Assembly: GCF_005543295.1 (NCBI RefSeq)
Contig: NZ_SRSG01000041.1
Location: 1 to 42,145 of the forward strand
Source: Halalkalirubrum salinum
GTDB taxonomy: Archaea; Halobacteriota; Halobacteria; Halobacteriales; Haloferacaceae
DNA length: 42,145 bases
Direction of reading: 5' to 3'
Position numbers and translations under genes: made by a program. The notes beneath the pieces are model-generated. The model ran no database searches. It was given only the letters and a program-made list of their open reading frames with translations, and was not told the origin of the DNA. Shown here piece by piece: positions 33,364-39,682 of the stretch. Numbering within the stretch: the stretch's first letter is position 1; every line of letters starts with the position of its first letter.

Positions 33364-34038
33364 CTACACCGAGGAGTCGATCGATCGAAGCACCGAAAGC
33401 GTTCCATCGAAGTACGACTCCCCAAGGACGGTATCCGCAGCGGCCTTCGCTCGATCGTCTGCGTTTGCGACTGCGTATGATTCGCCGGCGACCTCGAACA
33501 TGGAGGCGTCGTTCTCGCTGTCGCCGATCGCGACGAACGACGCCACATCAACACCTAGCAGTTCGGCCATTGTCTCCAATCCCACCCCTTTCTCAACGCC
33601 GGGCGTTTTGACGTGAAACGCGTAGCCCGTGTCGACGACCGAGAGGTCAAACTCGGCGGCGACCTCCCGCAGCAGGGCTTCGTCGGCGTCGATCGAAACC
33701 GCGAGTTCGGTCTCTCGCCAGCGGTTCGTTGTGTCGACCGTTCCGTAGCCAACCGCACCACCACGATCGACGAATGCCTCGATCGCCGCGGCTGCCCGAT
33801 CCGGATCGCCAGTGAATCGAAGCGTGTCCTCGCCGTAGACGACCCCGCCGTTTTCGGCGATCACACGCTCTTCGATCCCAATAAAGTGACACAGCGCGAC
33901 AGGGTACGGAAACGACTTCCCTGTCGCCATCACAACTGGGCCGTCCCACCCAGAGAGAGCGTCGAACACCCGCGGATCGATCGTGTGCTCGCTCGTCGTC
34001 AACGTCCCGTCGATATCCAACGCAAGCGGTGGGGCCAT
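33364..34038 (-). CDS. gph: Phosphoglycolate-phosphatase-type HAD hydrolase
   Basis: A 224-residue haloacid-dehalogenase phosphatase of the archaeal phosphoglycolate phosphatase/Cof type. Motif I is LALDIDGTL (D8 nucleophile, D10 acid), motif II is VVMATGKSF, motif III lysine is in PGVEKGVGLE, and motif IV is VAIGDSENDASMF. A cap domain of C2B type lies at about 80-150. It hydrolyses 2-phosphoglycolate or a related sugar phosphate. It is next to, but divergent from, the dha operon. Confidence 0.88.
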   Translation of the reverse strand: MAPPLALDIDGTLTTSEHTIDPRVFDALSGWDGPVVMATGKSFPYPVALCHFIGIEERVIAENGGVVYGEDTLRFTGDPDRAAAAIEAFVDRGGAVGYGTVDTTNRWRETELAVSIDADEALLREVAAEFDLSVVDTGYAFHVKTPGVEKGVGLETMAELLGVDVASFVAIGDSENDASMFEVAGESYAVANADDRAKAAADTVLGESYFDGTLSVLRSIDSSV

Positions 34039-34117
34039 ACCGGTACATCATCTCTGGAAATACAAACGTCATTGGGAATAGAGCTATCTGTGATGAGAGA
34101 CCATATCACGATGGATC

Positions 34118-35113
34118 ATGAAGAAACTGATCAACAATCCAGAAAACGTAGTCGACGAGATGCTCGAGGGGATGCTCGCAGCGTATCCCGATCGCCTCCG
34201 GCGGTTGGACGGCACCGATGTACTCGTCCGGGCGGACGGACCAGTCGACGGGAAGGTCGGCCTCGTCTCTGGGGGCGGCAGTGGCCACGAGCCGACCCAC
34301 GCCGGCTATATTGGCGACGGGATGTTAGACGGCGCTGCCGCAGGGCAGGTGTTCACGTCGCCGACTGCCGATCAACTCAGCGAGATGATCCAGGCGTGTG
34401 ACGCCGGCGAAGGCGTGCTCAACATCGTCAAAAACTACGAGGGCGACGTGATGAACTTCGAGACGGCCGCTGAGATGGCCGACATGGAGGGGATCGAAGT
34501 CGAACAGGTCGTCGTCAACGACGACGTGGCCGTCGAGGATTCGCTGTACACCTCCGGGCGACGTGGGGTCTGTGGAACGATCCTCGTCCACAAGGCCGCT
34601 GGTGCGAAGGCTGCCGCAGGCGGAGATCTCAGCGAGGTCAAAGCCGTCGCCGAGAAGGTGATCGACAACGTTGGGACGATGGGAACTGCGCTCACCTCGT
34701 GTGTCACCCCAGATAAGGGAGAGCCAACCTTCGACCTCGGCGAAGACGAAATCGAACTCGGGATCGGAATCCACGGCGAGCCGGGAACCGAACGGGTCGA
34801 CGTGATGAGCGCCGACGAGATCACCGAAGAGCTGACCCAGAACGTTCTCGAGGATCTGGCTCTCGATGAGGGCCAAGAGGTGATGACGATCGTCAACGGG
34901 ATGGGCGGCACCCCGCTCATGGAGCTGTTCGTCGTCAACCGCAAACTCCAGGAAATTATCGGCGATCACGGCCTCGAGACCTGGGACAGCTGGGTCGGCG
35001 ACTACATGACGTCGCTCGATATGATGGGCTGTTCGATCACTGTCTGTGCGGTCGACGAGGAGCTCAAATCGCTGCTTTCTGCGCCAGTCGATACGCCAGC
35101 CCTCAAGGGTTAG
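34118..35113 (+). CDS. dhaK: Dihydroxyacetone kinase subunit DhaK
   Basis: A 331-residue subunit that binds dihydroxyacetone covalently (hemiaminal) and receives phosphate from DhaL-ADP. H219 in GIGIHGEPG is the binding histidine, and GLVSGGGSGHEPTHAGYIG binds the substrate. The C-terminal NGMGGTPLMELFV region is typical. Length and order agree with PEP-dependent DhaK, not with the fused ATP-type enzyme. The gene leads dhaK-dhaL-dhaM; 84 bases separate it from dhaL. It feeds DHA from glycerol oxidation or from the environment into triose phosphate metabolism. The upstream region contains no clear TATA box. Confidence 0.96.
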   Translation: MKKLINNPENVVDEMLEGMLAAYPDRLRRLDGTDVLVRADGPVDGKVGLVSGGGSGHEPTHAGYIGDGMLDGAAAGQVFTSPTADQLSEMIQACDAGEGVLNIVKNYEGDVMNFETAAEMADMEGIEVEQVVVNDDVAVEDSLYTSGRRGVCGTILVHKAAGAKAAAGGDLSEVKAVAEKVIDNVGTMGTALTSCVTPDKGEPTFDLGEDEIELGIGIHGEPGTERVDVMSADEITEELTQNVLEDLALDEGQEVMTIVNGMGGTPLMELFVVNRKLQEIIGDHGLETWDSWVGDYMTSLDMMGCSITVCAVDEELKSLLSAPVDTPALKG

Positions 35114-35197
35114 AGAGAACCACCCAATCGATTCGACGCATTCGCACCCCACCATGCGGGCGCAAACGATTTACCCCCAACAGCCGAGCCAACAGAT

Positions 35198-35917
35198 ATG
35201 GCAGACGCCGACACGCAGCGCGAGGCTGTGTTGACCGCGATCGACCGTGTGGCCGATCGCCTCGAAGACGAACGATCGTATCTCACCGAACTCGATTCGG
35301 CGATCGGGGACGCAGACCACGGCTCGAACCTCTCGCGAGGGTTCCGTGCGGCCGCCGACGAGGTCGCAGACAGCGATGACGACGTCGGCGAGATCGTCAA
35401 GACGATCGGCGTCACGCTCATCTCGAAGGTCGGTGGCGCCTCAGGCCCGCTGTACGGCGGCTCGATCATGAGCGCGAGCCAGGAACTGGACGACGGACTC
35501 ACCGCTGACACGTCGATCGCGTTCGCGGAGGCGTACCTCCAGAAGGTGCTCGATCGCGGCGACGCGCGTGTAGGCGCGAAGACGATGGTCGACGCGCTGA
35601 CGCCGGCGGTCCACAGCTACAAGAAGTCGATCGAGGTCGACGACCTCCCGCCGCTGACCGCGTTCGCGAAGGCGGTCGAAGCCGCAGAAGCCGGCGTTGC
35701 GTTCACTGTACCGCTTCGCGCTGAAAAGGGCCGCGCGTCGTTTCTGGGGTGGCGATCGGTCGGCCACCAGGATCCTGGCGCGACCTCGACGCTGTTTATT
35801 ATGGAGGAACTCCTCGCCACAGCCGAACAGTACCTTGAGGGCGAGACGGACGTCGATGCAGCTGCGCCGACAGAGCCTGAAGCGGACCCCGACGAGATAG
35901 ACGGAGGCGACGCATGA
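35198..35917 (+). CDS. dhaL: Dihydroxyacetone kinase subunit DhaL (ADP-binding)
   Basis: A 239-residue subunit that carries ADP as a fixed cofactor; phosphorylation by DhaM renews ATP for transfer to DHA. The motif LDSAIGDADHGSNLSRGF (residues 32-49) holds the Mg-binding aspartates D33, D38 and D40. The VGGASGPLYG loop and DARVGAKTMVDAL are the nucleotide-contact regions. The tail adds about 25 acidic residues compared with bacterial DhaL (AAPTEPEADPDEIDGGDA), common in haloarchaea. A TTTAC-like element lies about 27 bases upstream, so it may have its own transcript as well. Its stop overlaps the dhaM start by four bases (ATGA). Confidence 0.95.
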   Translation: MADADTQREAVLTAIDRVADRLEDERSYLTELDSAIGDADHGSNLSRGFRAAADEVADSDDDVGEIVKTIGVTLISKVGGASGPLYGGSIMSASQELDDGLTADTSIAFAEAYLQKVLDRGDARVGAKTMVDALTPAVHSYKKSIEVDDLPPLTAFAKAVEAAEAGVAFTVPLRAEKGRASFLGWRSVGHQDPGATSTLFIMEELLATAEQYLEGETDVDAAAPTEPEADPDEIDGGDA

Positions 35918-36294
35918 TCGGACTCGTTGTGGTCTCACATAGCCAGAAGGCTGCCGAGGGAATCTGTGAGATCGCCGCCCAGATGGGTGGGAAGGCCCCG
36001 ATCGAACCCGCCGGCGGCGACGACGGCGAGATCGGCACTGATACTACGACAATCAAAAACGCGATCGAATCGGCCGATGACGGCCAGGGGGTCGTCGTAC
36101 TCGTCGATCTCGGCAGCGCCGTGATGAACGCCGAGTTGGCGATCGAAATGGGAGACACACAAGCGGTCATCGCGGACGCTCCGGTGCTGGAAGGCGCGCT
36201 CAACGCCGCAGTCGAAGCGACCAACGACGCGGCGACAATGGATTCCGTCGTCGAAAAGGCCGAAGATGCGCGCGAGTATCACAAAGTGAACTGA
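35914..36294 (+). CDS. dhaM: DhaM, PTS EIIA-type phosphocarrier for DHA kinase
   Basis: A 126-residue protein consisting only of the EIIA-mannose-type domain. H9 in GLVVVSHSQKAAEGI is the phosphorylated histidine. The bacterial E. coli DhaM carries extra HPr- and EI-like domains; those are absent, so this short form must take phosphate from the separate HPr encoded at 39344-39613. The VVVLVDLGSAVMNAELA segment is the conserved second half of the fold. It is translationally coupled to dhaL through a four-base overlap. It hands phosphate to ADP bound on DhaL. Confidence 0.95.
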   Translation: MIGLVVVSHSQKAAEGICEIAAQMGGKAPIEPAGGDDGEIGTDTTTIKNAIESADDGQGVVVLVDLGSAVMNAELAIEMGDTQAVIADAPVLEGALNAAVEATNDAATMDSVVEKAEDAREYHKVN

Positions 36295-36310
36295 TTGTCT
36301 CGAAAATACC

Positions 36311-36703
36311 TCACGCGTACGTCTTATCAAACTCACGTTCCCGACGCATGAGCTCCTCGACGCCGTGTTCGAGGATACCGCGACCCATGCCTGTCGGTCG
36401 ATAGTACGTATAGAAACCCTGGCTGTCAGCGGTCCGCCGCTGGCGCTTATCGACGAGTCCGACACTAACCAGTTCGTCGAGATGATAGTGGAAGTTGGAA
36501 GATTCGACATCCACTGCGGCCTTGAGCTTAGCAGCGCTCAGTTCATCGTTGGCGACAAGCGTACGCAGAATTCGAAATCGAGTCGGGTGACCGATCGCCT
36601 GTTGCATCGAGAGGTACTCTTCAAGCGTTAGCCCGCTCTCTTCGGGCAGCGGCGGCTCCGGCTGGCGCACGTCATCTGGTTGATGGCGATCGGCTTCGGA
36701 CAT
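36311..36703 (-). CDS. Winged-helix (ArsR-like) regulator beside the dha operon
   Basis: A 130-residue regulator. The winged helix lies at about 30-110: QAIGHPTRFRILRTLVANDE, then LSAAKLKAAVDVESSNFHYH as recognition helix and HLDELVSVGLVDKRQRR. The C-terminal RGILEHGVEELMRREREFDK is a family tail. I use the ATG at 36703; a GTG at 36736 is in frame and adds MHPNNGAESSQ, and AATATTC at 36758-36764 would fit a leaderless start at that GTG. The gene ends 17 bases past dhaM on the opposite strand and may regulate the dha/pts genes. No binding site is apparent. Confidence 0.8.
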   Translation of the reverse strand: MSEADRHQPDDVRQPEPPLPEESGLTLEEYLSMQQAIGHPTRFRILRTLVANDELSAAKLKAAVDVESSNFHYHLDELVSVGLVDKRQRRTADSQGFYTYYRPTGMGRGILEHGVEELMRREREFDKTYA

Positions 36704-36780
36704 CTGGGAACTCTCTGCTCCATTATTTGGGTGCACTCTACTTAGTCATTCTCAACTAGAATATTCCTGAAAACACCGAT

Positions 36781-36790
36781 ATTTATATAC
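36781..36790 (+). promoter_or_regulatory. TATA box of the 36815 gene
   Basis: ATTTATATAC is centred 29 bases before the ATG at 36815 and is followed by GC-rich sequence. This marks a likely leaderless start. Confidence 0.6.
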
Positions 36791-36814
36791 TGTCGCTCCG
36801 AACAACTGCGTCGA

Positions 36815-37483
36815 ATGCGGCAACGAATTATCGATAACCTCCCTCACCAAGCCGATAATTCAGCCGCTCTCGCGCCAGTCCGTCGGGAACAGTTTCTCGT
36901 CTACCTGATGGGACCATACCGAACATTCGACGTCGACACATTGCTCCCAGCGGATGTCAACGTCGAAACCGATACGCCATCGTTTGCGACGTGGGACGAA
37001 ACCAGCGGCGAGTACGCTGAGGACGAAGTCTTACGCCTTCTCCAAGAGACGCGAGACTGTCTCCGTGAGCGTGGATTCAACGCCTTCCTGGCAATTGACG
37101 TTGGGATTCCGCTTGAAGAGATTGATGCAGCCACCCAGAGTATTGCCTTTGCACAGGCGAGTAACGCAACAATTTTTATTGCGCCACAGGTCGGCGACAA
37201 TCTCGGTGTCGGAATTGAAATCGGAAGTGTCCTCGAGGATCTCTTGTCAACAGCTGAAATGCATGGATCGGCGGCCGACGCGACTCCGCCTGAAGACACA
37301 CGACGAGTAATGGTTGCGACTGAACCATCGGTTCGAAGTGCAATGCTCGGTGCTGTTAACACACGCTGGGATGCGAGCGTTCGGAATTTTACAGATGTCG
37401 AAGACTGCTGTCGACTCTGTGCCCAATTCTGTACCCACATTCAAAACGAGGAACGCTACGGTTCGCTTAGTCTTCTGAACTGA
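36815..37483 (+). CDS. Haloarchaeal hypothetical protein (DUF7509-like)
   Basis: A 222-residue acidic protein, soluble, no signal peptide. Conserved-looking parts are REQFLVYLMGPYRTFDVD near residue 25, RDCLRERGFNAFLAIDVGIP and ASNATIFIAPQVGDNLGVG, the pattern of a Rossmann-like/TIR-like or nucleoside-deoxyribosyltransferase-like alpha/beta fold (first strand YLMGPY, then a strand ending in FIAP, then an IEIGS helix). I recall it as a DUF7509-type haloarchaeal family; no activity is established. A clear TATA box lies upstream. It is flanked by the dha and pts genes, but nothing in its sequence ties it to them. Confidence 0.7.
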   Translation: MRQRIIDNLPHQADNSAALAPVRREQFLVYLMGPYRTFDVDTLLPADVNVETDTPSFATWDETSGEYAEDEVLRLLQETRDCLRERGFNAFLAIDVGIPLEEIDAATQSIAFAQASNATIFIAPQVGDNLGVGIEIGSVLEDLLSTAEMHGSAADATPPEDTRRVMVATEPSVRSAMLGAVNTRWDASVRNFTDVEDCCRLCAQFCTHIQNEERYGSLSLLN

Positions 37484-37543
37484 CTGGTCAAAAGTAACTC
37501 AACTGTGCCCTTCTCAATCCCTGGCTAGCTACGTTAATCACTA

Positions 37544-39337
37544 TCACTCAAGACCGATCGCCGATCGCACGTCTGCACGCGTCTCACATGCGACAACATC
37601 AGCGGCGAGCGCTTCGGCTTCCGTCCGATCGATGTCTCGAACGGCTCGTTTGACATCCGGAATCGTCACCGCACTCATACTCAGTTCGTCGATACCAAGC
37701 CCCACCAGCAGCGCCGTGAGTGCTGGATCGCCGGCCATCTCACCGCACATGCTGACCCACGCGTCCCCAGACGCCTGTACCGTTTGATCGATCGCCCGAA
37801 TCACTGCGGGCGCGAGCGGGTCATGATAGTCGTCCATCCGATCGAGGTCGCGCTGCGCGGCCAGCACGTACTGCGTGAGGTCGTTCGTCCCGATACTGAG
37901 GAAGTCGACCCGATCGGCGAACGCGTCTGCGAGCATGACCGAGGCGGGCGTTTCGATCATCACTCCCAACTCGGGAACGGCTGCATCGACACCCTCGGCG
38001 TTCAGCTCCGCAACGATCTCGTGCACCCGATCGATCGCCGCATCCAGTTCCTCGACTGTCGAGACGAGCGGGAACATGACCGCGAGGTGCTCGCCGACGG
38101 CTGACCCGGCGACTCGACACAGCGCGCGCAGTTGTGTCTCGAAGAGCCCAGCGTGTTCTTCAAGTGACAGTCTGATCCCACGCGCGCCGAGGAAGCCGTT
38201 TTCGATGGGATCGAGTCCGAGGTAGTCGATCGGCTTGTCGCCACCGATGTCTGCGGTTCTGACGACGACGTGGCCACCCGCCGCCGCACACCGATCGGCG
38301 AACGCCGCACAGACCTCGTGGTACGCCTCGTACTGTTCGTCTTCGGTGGGTGGCTCTCCGCGATCGAGAAAGAGAAACTCCGTTCGGAACAGTCCAACGC
38401 CGTCTGCACCAGCGTCGATCGCCGGGGCGGCCTCCGTAGGCGATCCGAGGTTTGCGGCCACCTCGATCGACGTTCCGTCAGCGGTCTCGACCGCATCGTG
38501 GATCGCGGCGGCTGCCGTATCCTCACTGTAGGTCTCGATCGTCTCTGCGTCGGGGTCGATCACGATCCGTCCTGACTCGCCGTCGACCGCAACGGTTACA
38601 CCGACGTCGACCTCGAACAGCCCCGCGCCGACGCCGACAACCGCCGGGATACCGAGCGATCGGGCGATGATCGCCGCGTGGGATGTCCGCCCGCCTTTTG
38701 CGGTGACCACCCCGGCGATTGCCTCTGGATCGAGTTGGGCAGTGTCGCTTGGGGTGAGCCGATCGGCGAGTACCACCGTCCCATCGGCGAGCGCCGAGAG
38801 ATCTCTCCGGTCAGCACCCGAAAGAATTCGGAGTAATCGATCACGAACGTCCCGTAGGTCGTCTGCACGCTCGGCCATCATTCCGTCCATTCCCTCGAAC
38901 TGCTCGATCGGCCCCGCAAACGCGTCCCACACGGCTGTCTCGGCGCTCTTGCCCGCTTCGATCGCTTCCTCGACGCTGGATTCGATCGTCGGATCCAACA
39001 GGAACTGTTTGTGCGCGTCGAATACCTCCGCTTCAGACTCGCCGACCCGTTCGGCGGTTCGCTCGCGTTCCACGTCCAGTTCCGCGACCGCCGCCTCAGT
39101 GGCCGCTTCGAAGCGATCGACCTCCGCGGCCGGCGACTCGGACGCCCGCTCGTGGTGGTCGACCGCCGACGACTCGGCTGTCCGCTCGTGGTAGGCTGTA
39201 TCGTTCGATCTGTCGGTGTCGTCAGCGTCGTCAGCATCGTCAGCATCCTCGGCGTCTTCGGACTCGCGATCGACCCAGACAACAGTTCCGACCCCGCGCC
39301 GTGGCGTCGCCCCGACACCCGAAAGGGTTCGTGACAT
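37544..39337 (-). CDS. ptsI: PTS enzyme I (PEP-protein phosphotransferase)
   Basis: A 597-residue cytoplasmic enzyme that takes phosphate from PEP. H220 in GGRTSHAAIIARSLGIPAVV is the phosphorylated histidine; the PEP-binding half has GVGLFRTEFLFLDR, VVRTADIGGDKP, VMIETPASVMLAD and SIGTNDLTQYVLAAQRD, with C in MCGEMAGDP at the PEP site. The N-terminal domain carries an acidic insertion at about residues 24-70 (EDADDADDADDTDRSND and more), which moves the active His 31 residues relative to the E. coli enzyme. It follows ptsH by six bases and is co-transcribed with it. No sugar EIIBC permease is in the window, so its likely client is DhaM. Confidence 0.96.
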   Translation of the reverse strand: MSRTLSGVGATPRRGVGTVVWVDRESEDAEDADDADDADDTDRSNDTAYHERTAESSAVDHHERASESPAAEVDRFEAATEAAVAELDVERERTAERVGESEAEVFDAHKQFLLDPTIESSVEEAIEAGKSAETAVWDAFAGPIEQFEGMDGMMAERADDLRDVRDRLLRILSGADRRDLSALADGTVVLADRLTPSDTAQLDPEAIAGVVTAKGGRTSHAAIIARSLGIPAVVGVGAGLFEVDVGVTVAVDGESGRIVIDPDAETIETYSEDTAAAAIHDAVETADGTSIEVAANLGSPTEAAPAIDAGADGVGLFRTEFLFLDRGEPPTEDEQYEAYHEVCAAFADRCAAAGGHVVVRTADIGGDKPIDYLGLDPIENGFLGARGIRLSLEEHAGLFETQLRALCRVAGSAVGEHLAVMFPLVSTVEELDAAIDRVHEIVAELNAEGVDAAVPELGVMIETPASVMLADAFADRVDFLSIGTNDLTQYVLAAQRDLDRMDDYHDPLAPAVIRAIDQTVQASGDAWVSMCGEMAGDPALTALLVGLGIDELSMSAVTIPDVKRAVRDIDRTEAEALAADVVACETRADVRSAIGLE

Positions 39338-39343
39338 TTGAGG

Positions 39344-39613
39344 TCACTCCTCGACTGTCGTCGAGAGAATGGCTTCCAGCGCGTCGAGTGCGGCCTCGGC
39401 GTCGCTCCCCTCGGCTGTCAACACCACCTCTTCACCGCCTTTGACGCCCAGCCCAGTCACTGCAAGCATGCTGTCGGCTGCGACGGCCGACCGAGAGCCG
39501 TCCGCAGGTGCAACCGTTACTGTTGCGTCGTACGTGCCGGCAGTCTCAACGAACGTTGCGGCTGGCCGCGCGTGCAGGCCGTCTTCGGGAACTACGGTTA
39601 CGACTCGTTCCAT
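39344..39613 (-). CDS. ptsH: PTS phosphocarrier protein HPr
   Basis: An 89-residue HPr. H14 in DGLHARPAATFV is the phosphorylated histidine, and S48 in ADSMLAVTGLGVKGGEEV is at the place of the regulatory serine. The start is the ATG at 39613, which aligns with known HPr; an upstream in-frame codon at 39637 adds an unconserved eight residues. It shuttles phosphate from EI to DhaM. The operon order ptsH-ptsI is on the minus strand, and the fusion transducer lies just upstream, ending 69 bases before. Confidence 0.95.
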   Translation of the reverse strand: MERVVTVVPEDGLHARPAATFVETAGTYDATVTVAPADGSRSAVAADSMLAVTGLGVKGGEEVVLTAEGSDAEAALDALEAILSTTVEE

Positions 39614-39682
39614 ACCCCAAGGATGACGGGAAGACAATTATATGTATACGAGAGCGGTACGGCCGACGAACAACAGCCGTGG

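Noticed and set aside
38002-39194. Several long Ser/Arg-rich frames opposite ptsI
   Set aside because: They are antisense shadows of a GC-rich, well-supported ptsI gene.
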